Shown here one piece after another: positions 1-8,165 of a stretch of 64,000 nucleotides of DNA (position 1 is the first letter of the stretch; each line of letters opens with the position of its first letter). Made by a program: the position numbers and the translations under genes. Origin of the DNA: Roseburia sp. 1XD42-69 (GTDB lineage: Bacteria > Bacillota > Clostridia > Lachnospirales > Lachnospiraceae); NCBI RefSeq assembly GCF_003612565.1, contig NZ_RAZG01000009.1, forward strand, positions 49,097-113,096. Reading direction: 5' to 3'. Under the pieces are notes generated by a model, which was given only the letters and a program-made list of their open reading frames with translations, had not been told where the DNA came from and did not search any database.

Positions 1-403
1 AAAAATCCTGACATTTTATGCTTCGATTTGTCTGTTTTATCTTGTTTTGTCACTCCAACACATAATTCTATTGGCGATGAATACGTTTATTTCCATCTGC
101 TTTCCAAGGTAAGCAATAGATACGAAAAACGCAAAGAAAAAGATAAGAGAATTCTCTTTTTAGAGGGCAGTTTCAATTTCATTAAAATATATAAGGAAAG
201 TCCCACAGACTAAAGGGATAAAAGCACCATAAGGCTTATCTCCATTGTTATGTAACAAAAGAAAAAGACGAGAAATAATGTCCACAGGGAAATAAATTTT
301 TTGTTGTGTTTCAAATGTGAAATCCTTTTTTCAAACTGCTGCCGAATATTATGCTGACATTAAGAATAGCACTGTCCGCCTGACAAATCAACCGATATTT
401 CAG
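1..403. other. Left edge, no gene recognised
   Basis: A 61-codon open frame at 28-213 (+) has no ribosome site, no recognisable domain and an A+T-driven composition, so I do not treat it as a gene. The stretch is rich in A/T runs. It probably holds the 3' flank of a gene outside the window and the upstream region of the LUD gene. Confidence 0.5.
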
Positions 404-433
404 TTGGCTTATGGGAAAAATATATGGTAAAAT
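404..433 (+). promoter_or_regulatory. Predicted sigma-A promoter of the LUD gene
   Basis: TTGGCT at 404-409 and TAAAAT at 428-433 are separated by 18 bp and lie about 40 bp before the start codon. This is read from sequence only. Confidence 0.45.
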
Positions 434-471
434 AAATTAATATTTATATTACAGTAGAAGGGAGACAACAA

Positions 472-1077
472 ATGGATTTCACCACAGTAGAAAAAAATTT
501 AAATGACAGGGGATTTCAAGTAACCATTTTTGAAAATCAGGAGGAAGCGGTAAAATATCTGGAAACACAAATCAACGGACAGACCGTTGGCTTTGGAGGT
601 TCCGTCACACTGGAGCAAATGGGATTATATGAGGCCCTTCAAAGCCACAATCAGGTATTCTGGCACTGGCGGATACCAGAGGGGAAAACGGGGCAGGAAG
701 TGAAACAAGCGGCAGCTGCTGCAAAGGTATACATATCCTCCGTAAACGCACTGGCCAAAACGGGGGAGATTATTAATATTGACGGGAACTGCAACCGGGT
801 GTCTTCCATTTTTTATGGACATGAGAAAGTTTACCTCATCTTGGGAGAGAATAAAATAGAAGAGGATTATGAAAGGGCATTATACCGTGCCAGAAATACG
901 GCTGCTCCCCGAAATGCGAAAAGGCTTAGGATAAATACTCCCTGTGCCCAAAAGGGAGAGAAATGCTACGACTGTAAAAGCCCTGACAGAATCTGCAGAG
1001 GGCTTTCTGTTTTATGGGAAAAGCCCACATCAGGGGAATTTGAGGTGATATTGGTTTGTCAGGATCTGGGATTTTAA
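472..1077 (+). CDS. LUD (LutC/YkgG-like) domain protein
   Basis: A 201-residue protein of the LUD/DUF162 family, whose members include LutC of lactate utilisation and YkgG. The N-terminal half has the family pattern of a short helix followed by the glycine-rich VGFGGSVTLEQMG segment (about residues 39-51). The C-terminal third carries a CAQKGEKCYDCKSPDRIC-type cysteine cluster, often seen in clostridial stand-alone members and possibly metal-binding. The start follows GAAGGGAG at good spacing. It is monocistronic in appearance, with its own promoter and no lutA or lutB partners nearby, so involvement in lactate oxidation is not supported. The biochemical role of stand-alone LUD proteins is unsettled. 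Family assignment is confident; function is not. Confidence 0.8.
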   Translation: MDFTTVEKNLNDRGFQVTIFENQEEAVKYLETQINGQTVGFGGSVTLEQMGLYEALQSHNQVFWHWRIPEGKTGQEVKQAAAAAKVYISSVNALAKTGEIINIDGNCNRVSSIFYGHEKVYLILGENKIEEDYERALYRARNTAAPRNAKRLRINTPCAQKGEKCYDCKSPDRICRGLSVLWEKPTSGEFEVILVCQDLGF

Positions 1078-1095
1078 AAGAGAGGGGAAATACAT

Positions 1096-1708
1096 ATGAA
1101 ACCTCTTATTTTAATTGTGGAAGACGATACGGAAATAGGCAGTCTCCTGAAAAAAATCCTTAAGTGCCAGGGGTATGAAATTTTATATCTTTTCCTTCAA
1201 AACCCGGAAAAGTATATTCCAGAGAAAACCTTTATGAATTGGTCTGGAAAGACGGCTATTACGGAACGGATCACACGGTAAATGTCCATGTGAGCAATCT
1301 GAGGAAAAAAATAAAAGAGCAGGACGGGGAAGAGGAGTATATTCAGTCTGTATACGGGTTACGAACCCCTATGACTCCCTGCTTGTGTTAGACAAGGTGT
1401 CCATACATGTAAAGCCCGGAGAGATATACGGGCTGATTGGGGATAACGGAGCGGGAAAAACAGGGGAAAAGGTTTTGGAAGAGACGGATGTGGGCAGGGT
1501 TTTGCGGGAAGTTTTTGTTGACAACTGCCTGATTTTGGAACAGGCAGATTTAAAAGCGGAAACGTGTTTTCCATGTCACCCTGTTTTAATCAGGGAAAAC
1601 AAAGATGCACTGGAAAGGATTTTTGTAAATCTTCTCCAAAACGCCGGCAGATATGCTTACAGTTATGTGAAACTTGAGATGGAAGAGGAAGAAATGGGGG
1701 GAGTTTAG
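1096..1708 (+). pseudogene. Chimeric wreck of a response regulator, ABC ATPase and histidine kinase
   Basis: Three gene remnants are stitched together. First comes the N-terminus of an OmpR-type receiver (1096-about 1190, LILIVEDDTEIG). Next, in another frame (about 1204-1360), is the C-terminal winged helix, with PGKVYSRENLYELVW and HVSNLRKKIKE, so most of the receiver is deleted and a frameshift follows. From about 1385 the start of an ABC ATPase is readable, ending right after Walker A (GDNGAGKT). It then runs in frame into the C-terminal part of a sensor kinase, including the N-box (ERIFVNLLQNAGRYA). The order RR, ABC, HK suggests successive deletions in a two-component/ABC resistance cassette. 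A ribosome site (GAGGGGAAATAC) still precedes 1096. None of the pieces can be functional. Confidence 0.85.
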
Positions 1709-1852
1709 AGGCCGGTGTGAAAGAGGAGGGGCAGGATTCAGGAAATGATGGGAGGATTCTATGATCGTTTGTTTTGTGTTGTGTTTTCCTTTGGCTTTTT
1801 ATGTCAATTTATGAGTGTGAAAATATTTGTCATAGATTTACAAATATTTTTC

Positions 1853-1881
1853 TTGACGTAGAAGTATATTCTGCTTATAAT
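1853..1881 (+). promoter_or_regulatory. Strong predicted sigma-A promoter of the Rpn gene
   Basis: TTGACG at 1853-1858 and a perfect TATAAT at 1876-1881 with a 17-bp spacer, 26 bp before the ATG of the Rpn-family gene. Confidence 0.75.
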
Positions 1882-1907
1882 ATTAATATAGAAAGGAGAC
1901 TGACGCT

Positions 1908-2873
1908 ATGGATACATTTCTCATGAAACCTAAAATCGATTTTGCATTTAAGGAGATTATGACGGACGAAAAAGCCCGCATTGGTTTTCTCTCCGCTGTC
2001 TTAAAATTAAATCCCAATGATATAAAAACGGCCATCCTGCTCAACACAGACTTGAAAAGGCTTCATGAAGATGACAAGCAGGGGATTTTGGATGTCAGGA
2101 TCCTTTTAAATGACAATACCGAGATTGATATTGAGGTGCAGCTTTCCAAGCTGGCTGTCTGGGCAGAACGCTCCCTTTTCTACCTTGCTAAGATATATGT
2201 TGATCAGCTGGAACCCGGGGATAGCTACCATAAATTAAAGAAATGCGTCAGTATCAGTATTCTGGACTTTTCACTTTTCCACGATTCCGACAGTTTTTAT
2301 TCGTGCTTCCACATAGCAGAAGATGCCAGACATACGCTTTTCACAGACAAAATGGAATTCCATGTTTTGGAGCTTTCCAAGCTGCCGGAGGAATTAAAAG
2401 AGGACAGCAGTGATATTTTATTGTGGGCGAAATTTATCAATGCGGAAAAGAAGGAGGAATTTGACATGATTGCAGAGAAAAATCCTTATATTGATAGTGC
2501 ATACCAGAAGCTGCAGGTCATCAGCCAGGACAAACAAAAGCGCATGGAATATGAAGCCAGGGAAAAGGCGGTGAGGGATTACAATGCCTACCGTTATGAA
2601 GCCGAGGAGATTGGGCGAAAAAAAGGCTGGATCGAGGGTCGCGTCAAAGGACAGGCAGAGGGGCGTGCAGAGGGGCGTGCAGAGGGGCGTGCAGAGGGGC
2701 GTGCAGAGGGGCGTGCAGAGGGCCATGCAGAAGGATTGGCTGAGGGTATTGTGGCGATGTTTTCCCTCCTTATGGACATAAATACTCCATATGTAAAGGC
2801 GATTGAAACTATCGCTTCCAAATTTGATATTTCTGCAGATATGGTAGAAACTTACGTGAATAACAAGAAATAA
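1908..2873 (+). CDS. Rpn-family recombination-promoting nuclease (PD-(D/E)XK transposase-like)
   Basis: A 321-residue protein with the N-terminal signature of the Rpn / putative-transposase nuclease family: MKPKIDFAFKEIMTDEKAR, then LDVRILLNDNTEIDIEVQL, which supplies the D...E-x-Q part of the PD-(D/E)XK core near residues 63-80. The Rpn family in E. coli includes RecA-independent recombination-promoting DNases, and many members act on or derive from mobile DNA. The C-terminal region (about 245-285) is a Gly-Arg-Ala-Glu tandem repeat encoded by a 12-bp DNA repeat, a common variable tail in this family. The start follows GAAAGGAG. It appears monocistronic with a strong promoter and a hairpin after the stop. 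The nuclease core looks intact. Confidence 0.85.
   Translation: MDTFLMKPKIDFAFKEIMTDEKARIGFLSAVLKLNPNDIKTAILLNTDLKRLHEDDKQGILDVRILLNDNTEIDIEVQLSKLAVWAERSLFYLAKIYVDQLEPGDSYHKLKKCVSISILDFSLFHDSDSFYSCFHIAEDARHTLFTDKMEFHVLELSKLPEELKEDSSDILLWAKFINAEKKEEFDMIAEKNPYIDSAYQKLQVISQDKQKRMEYEAREKAVRDYNAYRYEAEEIGRKKGWIEGRVKGQAEGRAEGRAEGRAEGRAEGRAEGHAEGLAEGIVAMFSLLMDINTPYVKAIETIASKFDISADMVETYVNNKK
2658..2729 (+). repeat. 12-bp tandem repeat, 5 perfect units plus 1 variant
   Basis: Unit GAGGGGCGTGCA begins at 2658 and repeats perfectly at 2670, 2682, 2694 and 2706. A sixth unit at 2718 reads GAGGGCCATGCA. It encodes Glu-Gly-Arg-Ala in the Rpn gene. Since 12 is a multiple of 3, copy-number change alters protein length without shifting the frame. 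Confidence 0.97.
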
Positions 2874-2894
2874 TAGGTACACGGTACTTTCTGG

Positions 2895-2931
2895 CTATAG
2901 ATTCCCCTTAAGATTATCTGGGAATCTATAG
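2895..2931. terminator. 12-bp inverted repeat after the Rpn gene
   Basis: CTATAGATTCCC (2895-2906) is perfectly complementary to GGGAATCTATAG (2920-2931) with a 13-nt loop, 22 bp after the stop codon. There is no clear T run, so it may be an inefficient terminator or a protective hairpin. Confidence 0.5.
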
Positions 2932-3486
2932 TCTACAATTTATACTGGCGGACAAAATTTTCTGATTATGCTAAATTACGGTCTAAATTTTATCGGCAAG
3001 CCGCTCCGCCATCAAGATCAGGGTGTCAGGGTTATGTGCATCACCTCTGTTATTTCATGTTGTATCCAGATAATTTTTATCTTTATCATAAAGTAGTCAT
3101 GGTGATACTTTGAAATAGTCGCATTTCGACGATAATGATTGCGGGAGTTCTGTCTAATGTTTTCCACAGGGAAGAAAAATAAGCATTTACATGTCAAAGT
3201 ATTAAAAATATGGTTGAAATCATCGTTTCAGCTTGCGAAATGCAAATACTTGGGAGGATTATATTTATTGATAGAAGATAGATAATAAAATTGTGAAAAG
3301 AATCAATGAACTGCTGAAAGACATAAAAAGAATGGAATTATGTACTACATATGAAGACGGTGGACTTGATTAATTCTTGCACAAGCCGCAGCATGTATAA
3401 TCCTGTGTAATAGGAAAATAAAGTATTAATTTCCAAGCTGCCCCCGGCATATATTATTGTAAGCAAATTTTTATGGCTGGTCATAG
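2932..3486. other. Intergenic stretch with no clear gene
   Basis: Stops interrupt all frames frequently. A 26-codon frame from GTG 3293 to 3373 (+) reads VKRINELLKDIKRMEL and could be a gene remnant, but it lacks a convincing ribosome site. No tRNA, riboswitch or strong hairpin was recognised. Confidence 0.4.
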
Positions 3487-4263
3487 ATGAAAAATTTTAA
3501 AAATTTCCTTGCGGCCTTTGATGTGGTAATGGTTTTTGTGCTGGCTGGTTTGTGGGCGGAAAAGAACATGCTGCAAATGGTATCTTCCTATATGGAACGG
3601 GAGGGGGAAAATGTACCGGCAATGCAGACAGAGCAGATACAAAAAAAACAGGGGGACACGGAGGAGCCTATTAAGATACAGGAAGATACGAATTATTTTG
3701 AGTTAGAAGACAAAAAGATAGCGATTACATTTGACGACGGCCCCAATTTAACTTACACCCCCGGCCTTTTGCAGGGGCTAAGGGAGCGGAATGTAAAAGC
3801 TACTTTTTTTGTGATTGGGAAAAACGCAGCGGAGCACCCGGAGCTTATAGAGGAGATGAAAAAGGACGGACATCTCATAGGAAACCATACCTATAACCAC
3901 ATTCAGTTAAACGACTCAAACAGGGAGGTATTTAAGGAAGAACTGAAAAAAAACAGCGAAACCATAAGGAATATTACAGGGGAAGACACTTTGTATGTAA
4001 GGCCCCCCTACGGAAGCTGGGATAAAGATTTTGAGAAGGAGTTAAATATGTTTCCCGTTTTGTGGGACATTGATCCCAGGGACTGGTGCAGCAGTGATGC
4101 GGGGAAAGTTGTGGAAACCGTGTTAAGCCAGGCGGAGGAAAATTCCATTATCCTTCTTCACGACCAGTATGACACTTCCATAGCGGCGGCATTTGCCATT
4201 ATAGACAAATTGAAAGAGGAAGGGTATCAATTTGTCACTGTGGATGAGATTTTATTTGACTGA
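3487..4263 (+). CDS. Membrane-anchored polysaccharide deacetylase (NodB domain)
   Basis: A 258-residue protein with one hydrophobic N-terminal segment (about residues 8-23), a hydrophilic linker, then a carbohydrate esterase family 4 / NodB homology domain from about residue 77. Visible motifs are motif 1 TFDDGPN with the catalytic-base and metal aspartates (D83, D84), motif 2 HTYNH (H134, H138, metal ligands), motif 3 RPPYGSW and motif 5 near the end (LLHD). Proteins of this build deacetylate peptidoglycan or other N-acetylated glycans at the outer membrane face. An in-frame TAG lies immediately before the ATG, and no good Shine-Dalgarno is present, so the start is weakly initiated or lies at a later codon. 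It appears monocistronic. Confidence 0.85.
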   Translation: MKNFKNFLAAFDVVMVFVLAGLWAEKNMLQMVSSYMEREGENVPAMQTEQIQKKQGDTEEPIKIQEDTNYFELEDKKIAITFDDGPNLTYTPGLLQGLRERNVKATFFVIGKNAAEHPELIEEMKKDGHLIGNHTYNHIQLNDSNREVFKEELKKNSETIRNITGEDTLYVRPPYGSWDKDFEKELNMFPVLWDIDPRDWCSSDAGKVVETVLSQAEENSIILLHDQYDTSIAAAFAIIDKLKEEGYQFVTVDEILFD

Positions 4264-4267
4264 CGCA

Positions 4268-4296
4268 TTGCTTATCTGGAAACAATGTAGTAAAAT
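4268..4296 (+). promoter_or_regulatory. Predicted sigma-A promoter of rarA
   Basis: TTGCTT at 4268-4273 and TAAAAT at 4291-4296 with a 17-bp spacer, 33 bp before the rarA start. Confidence 0.55.
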
Positions 4297-4329
4297 ACAT
4301 AATTAGGAAAAGTGCCAGGAGAATAAAAC

Positions 4330-5643
4330 ATGGATTTGTTTGATTATATGAGAGAACAGAATAGAGAAAAAGAATCGCCGTTAGCCTCAAGGCTTCGGCC
4401 TTCGGACTTGGAGGAGGTTGTGGGACAGCAGCATATTATCGGAAAAGATAAGCTGCTTTACCGGGCCATTAAGGCGGACAAGCTCTCTTCCATTCTGTTT
4501 TACGGGCCGCCGGGGACGGGGAAGACTACCCTTGCCCGGGTGATTGCAAATACCACCAGCGCAGAATTTAAGCAGATAAACGCCACTTCCGCAGGGAAAA
4601 AAGATATGGAGGCTGTGGTGGCGGAGGCAAAGAACAATCAGGGGATGTACGGCAGGAAAACGATTCTTTTTATCGATGAGATTCACCGGTTTAACAAAGG
4701 GCAGCAGGATTTTCTGCTCCCCTATGTGGAGGACGGCACAGTGATACTAATCGGGGCCACCACGGAGAATCCTTATTTTGAGGTGAACGGGGCTCTTATC
4801 TCACGCTCTATTATCTTTGAATTAAACTCCCTGTCAAAAGAGGATATTAAGACTCTGATTTTAAGGGCGGTACAGGATGAAAAGAAGGGTATGGGGGCAT
4901 ACAATGCCTGTATTGAGGATGAAGCCTTGGAATTTCTTTCGGATATCAGCAACGGGGATGCAAGGGCGGCTTTAAATGCCATTGAGCTTGGAATTTTAAC
5001 TACTGACCGAAGTTCGGACGGAAAAATTCATATTACCCTTTCCGTGGCGGAGGAATGTATACAAAAAAGGGTGGTAAAATATGATAAGGACGGGGACAAC
5101 CACTATGACACCATCTCCGCATTTATAAAGAGTATGCGTGGTTCCGACCCGGACGCGGCGGTTTACTATCTGGCGAGGATGCTCTATGCAGGGGAGGACA
5201 TTAAGTTTATTGCAAGGCGGATTATGATTTGTGCAGCGGAGGATGTGGGAAATGCAGATCCCCAGGCCCTTGTGGTGGCAGTAGCTGCGGCACAGGCCGT
5301 GGAGCGCCTGGGACTGCCGGAGGCAAGGATTCCTCTCTGCCAGGCTGTCTCCTATGTGGCCTCCGCCCCCAAAAGCAATTCTGCTATTTTGGCCATTGAT
5401 AAGGCAATGTCTGTGGTGGCGAAGACAAAGACAGCTCCTATCCCGGTTCACCTTCAGGACGCCCACTATAAATCTGCGGGGAAGCTGGGGCACGGGAATG
5501 GATATCTCTATGCCCACGATTATCCCGGCCATTATGTGAAACAGCAATACCTGCCTGACGGCCTTACAGGGGAAAAATTTTATGAACCCACCCAAAACGG
5601 CTACGAGGCGGAAATTGTATCCTATTTAAACAGTTTGCAATAA
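4330..5643 (+). CDS. rarA: Replication-associated recombination protein A (RarA/MgsA) AAA+ ATPase
   Basis: A 437-residue clamp-loader-like AAA+ ATPase of the RarA/MgsA/WRNIP1 family, which acts at stalled replication forks. Walker A is GPPGTGKTT (59-67) and Walker B is ILFIDEIHRF (about 115-124), followed by sensor motifs (IGATTENPYFEVN) and the conserved C-terminal tetramerisation region (ARRIMICAAEDVGNADPQAL). The length matches the family. The start follows AGGAGAATAAAAC at suitable spacing. It is followed 31 bp downstream by an aminotransferase gene and may be co-transcribed. No oddities were seen. Confidence 0.93.
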   Translation: MDLFDYMREQNREKESPLASRLRPSDLEEVVGQQHIIGKDKLLYRAIKADKLSSILFYGPPGTGKTTLARVIANTTSAEFKQINATSAGKKDMEAVVAEAKNNQGMYGRKTILFIDEIHRFNKGQQDFLLPYVEDGTVILIGATTENPYFEVNGALISRSIIFELNSLSKEDIKTLILRAVQDEKKGMGAYNACIEDEALEFLSDISNGDARAALNAIELGILTTDRSSDGKIHITLSVAEECIQKRVVKYDKDGDNHYDTISAFIKSMRGSDPDAAVYYLARMLYAGEDIKFIARRIMICAAEDVGNADPQALVVAVAAAQAVERLGLPEARIPLCQAVSYVASAPKSNSAILAIDKAMSVVAKTKTAPIPVHLQDAHYKSAGKLGHGNGYLYAHDYPGHYVKQQYLPDGLTGEKFYEPTQNGYEAEIVSYLNSLQ

Positions 5644-5674
5644 GATTTTCTATACAAAGTCAGGAGGAGTAAAG

Positions 5675-6961
5675 ATGAAATCATATCAGGAAATGACAAA
5701 TGAAGAGCTGCTGCAGGAAAAGAAGGTTCTTGAGGCAGAGTACAAAAAGTACCAGAAGAGGGGGCTTCAGCTGGATATGTCCAGAGGAAAACCTTCGGCG
5801 GAGCAGTTGGATATATCCATGGGAATGATGGATGTCTTAAGCAGTACCACGGATTTGGCCTGTGAGGACGGAACCGACTGCCGCAATTACGGGGTGTTAG
5901 GAGGGATCCAGGAGGCAAAAGTGCTGATTGGGGATATGATTGAATGTAATCCCGACAACATTATTATCTATGGAAATTCCAGTTTAAATACCATGTACGA
6001 TATTGTGTCCCATTCTATGACCCACGGTGTTATGGGAAGCACGCCCTGGTGCAAACTGGACAAAGTGAAATTTTTATGTCCTGTGCCGGGATATGACAGG
6101 CACTTTGCCATTACAGAGCACTTTGGCATTGAAATGGTCAATGTGCCCATGCTCCCCACAGGGCCGGACATGGATATGGTGGAGAACTTGGTATCAAAAG
6201 ATGATGCCATCAAGGGAATCTGGTGTGTGCCCAAATACTCCAATCCCCAGGGAATTACCTATTCTGACGAGACGGTGCGCAGATTTGCCAGATTGAAACC
6301 TGCTGCAAGCGATTTCCGTATTTACTGGGACAATGCTTACGGGGTTCACCATCTCTATGATATCGACCAGGACAGCCTGATTGAGATTCTTGCAGAGTGT
6401 AAACGTGTGGGAAATCCGGATTTGGTTTACAAATTCTGTTCCACATCCAAAATCAGTTTCCCGGGTTCCGGCATTGCGGCGGTTGCCACTTCCGCAAATA
6501 ATCTGGAAGATCTGAAAAAGCAGTTAAAGGTTCAGACCATCGGCCATGACAAGGTAAACCAGCTGAGACATGTGCGGTTTTTCAAAGATATTTACGGCAT
6601 GACGGAACATATGAAAAAACATGCAGAAATTTTAAGGCCCAAATTTGAACTGGTGTTAAGCAAGTTTGAGGAGGAGTTAAAAGATTTGGGCGTGGGTATG
6701 TGGTATACGCCCAAGGGAGGATACTTTATCTGTTATGAAGCATTGGAGGGATGTGCAAAAGCCATTGTGTCCAAGGCAAAAAAAGCCGGAGTGGTCATGA
6801 CTCCTGCAGGAGCTCCTTTCCCCTACGGAAAAGACCCGAAGGACTGTATTATCCGTATTGCCCCCACCTATCCGGACCTGGAGGATTTGGCAATCGCGGC
6901 AAATATTTTTGTGGTGTGTGTAAAATTAGCAAGTGTGGAGAAGTTGTTGGGAGAAATCTGA
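5675..6961 (+). CDS. PLP-dependent aminotransferase, MocR-like/aspartate aminotransferase Ic group
   Basis: A 428-residue fold-type I aminotransferase. The N-terminal LQLDMSRGKPSAEQLD and CRNYGVLGGIQEAK segments mark the Aminotran_MocR (PF12897) group, which includes aspartate aminotransferase AspT of Corynebacterium (subgroup Ic). The PLP-binding lysine is K259 in CSTSKISFPGSG, with the upstream YWDNAYG aspartate and NPQG asparagine loop visible. Substrate is probably aspartate or another amino acid with 2-oxoglutarate, but sequence alone cannot fix it. The start has AGGAGGAGTAAAG ahead. The next gene begins 1 bp after the stop, indicating an operon. Confidence 0.85.
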   Translation: MKSYQEMTNEELLQEKKVLEAEYKKYQKRGLQLDMSRGKPSAEQLDISMGMMDVLSSTTDLACEDGTDCRNYGVLGGIQEAKVLIGDMIECNPDNIIIYGNSSLNTMYDIVSHSMTHGVMGSTPWCKLDKVKFLCPVPGYDRHFAITEHFGIEMVNVPMLPTGPDMDMVENLVSKDDAIKGIWCVPKYSNPQGITYSDETVRRFARLKPAASDFRIYWDNAYGVHHLYDIDQDSLIEILAECKRVGNPDLVYKFCSTSKISFPGSGIAAVATSANNLEDLKKQLKVQTIGHDKVNQLRHVRFFKDIYGMTEHMKKHAEILRPKFELVLSKFEEELKDLGVGMWYTPKGGYFICYEALEGCAKAIVSKAKKAGVVMTPAGAPFPYGKDPKDCIIRIAPTYPDLEDLAIAANIFVVCVKLASVEKLLGEI

Positions 6962-6962
6962 T

Positions 6963-8048
6963 ATGACATTTCACAGGAAAAAATATATAGCGGCGGCAGC
7001 AGGATTCCTGCTGCTTTTCGCATTGACGGCAGGAGTTTTATGGTTTCTTTTTCAGCCCAAAAGCCAAATTATCTTAGCGGCGGCGGGCACATACAAGGAT
7101 TCAGAATGGGTTCCTGTGTTACAGGAATCCCAATTTTTAAAACAGGATGATATATCTGTTCGTGTAAAATGGCATTCCGGTGCGGCGGCAGGAAACCTGA
7201 ACCTGGCATTTGCCGGTGAAGAGACGGGGATATCTTTCCGCACAGGGGTTTTGGGCACATCGATTGATATGCAGGGGATTTTGTCGGAGGATATTTTGAG
7301 ACTTCAGATACCTGTGACGGGGGATATGGTTTATACCCATAGTCTAACGGAGGAGACTCCTTTTTTTGATAAGCTTTTCGGAAAGAGGAATGCAGAGGGG
7401 TTGGATCAGTTTTTGAAAAAACTCTCCGGGTTCCGCTGGAAAAAAAAACAGGAGATTACCTTTTCTTCAAAGGATTTTGCTGGAATTTTAAAGGATGTTT
7501 CCGTGGAGAGGGCCAAGTCGGAAAAATATGAGATTGACGGGAAAGAGGTTTCCTGCAGAGGTTTTTCCCTGGATATCTCCGGCGGCATCCAGAGGGTGGA
7601 TGCCGGGTTTATCCCGGAGGAGATGTATGTGTATCTATATCGCAATAAATTGGCGGCTGTACGGGTGAAATACCAGGGAGACATATGGGAACTGCGTTTT
7701 TTGGGAGGAAAAAACAGGGATAGCAAAATTATGTTTGTAAAGGAAGGGGAATTACTTCTCACGGTAAAAGGGGAGCAGAAGGGGGATGATTTTCCCATTT
7801 CTATTGGAATTAAAAACAGTGAAGGGTCACGGTTTTCACTGGGGGGAGAACTGAAAGAGGATGGTTTCCATGCAGATATCCGTTCGGCGGAAATCAAGGG
7901 GAAGGACGTTCGGATAGAGGGGGAGGTATCTTTGACTCCTGGGGCAGAGATGGAGGAACTTTCGGGAGATACTATGGATTTGGAACATCTCCCGGAGGTT
8001 CAAAAACAGATTTTGATTGCTGTGTTTCGAGTGCTTCGCATAAGCTGA
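6963..8048 (+). CDS. Membrane-anchored protein of unknown function
   Basis: I place the start at ATG 6963 (MTFHRKKYIAAAAG), 1 bp after the aminotransferase stop and behind a GGGAG site. The open frame continues upstream to 6933 but would overlap the aminotransferase. The 361-residue product has one N-terminal hydrophobic segment (about residues 8-28) ending in FLFQP, then a large extracytoplasmic, beta-rich domain. That domain has many alternating hydrophobic strands (ITFSSKDFAGILKDVSVER; KDVRIEGEVSLTPG), no cysteines in a lipobox context and no catalytic motif I recognise. The tight junction suggests co-transcription with the aminotransferase. I do not recognise the family. Confidence 0.7.
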   Translation: MTFHRKKYIAAAAGFLLLFALTAGVLWFLFQPKSQIILAAAGTYKDSEWVPVLQESQFLKQDDISVRVKWHSGAAAGNLNLAFAGEETGISFRTGVLGTSIDMQGILSEDILRLQIPVTGDMVYTHSLTEETPFFDKLFGKRNAEGLDQFLKKLSGFRWKKKQEITFSSKDFAGILKDVSVERAKSEKYEIDGKEVSCRGFSLDISGGIQRVDAGFIPEEMYVYLYRNKLAAVRVKYQGDIWELRFLGGKNRDSKIMFVKEGELLLTVKGEQKGDDFPISIGIKNSEGSRFSLGGELKEDGFHADIRSAEIKGKDVRIEGEVSLTPGAEMEELSGDTMDLEHLPEVQKQILIAVFRVLRIS

Positions 8049-8165
8049 CACAGCACTGGACAAATATTAACAAGATATGGTATGATAATTTTGGATTATC
8101 CCAGGAAAAAGCAAGAGATAGAATATGACATTAGAATTTTGGGGAGAAAAACGGGAGATTGTTTG

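Noticed and set aside
28..213. 61-codon open frame at the left edge
   Set aside because: No ribosome site, no recognisable domain, composition like the surrounding non-coding DNA.
2658..2729. Possible CRISPR-like array
   Set aside because: Units are contiguous with no spacers and are coding; it is a simple tandem repeat. No CRISPR array or cas gene was seen elsewhere.
2418..2882. Long open frames opposite and beside the Rpn gene repeat, with Cys-Thr-Pro-Leu and Pro-Ser-Ala-Arg repeats
   Set aside because: The 12-bp repeat keeps every frame open; these are shadows of the true Rpn frame.
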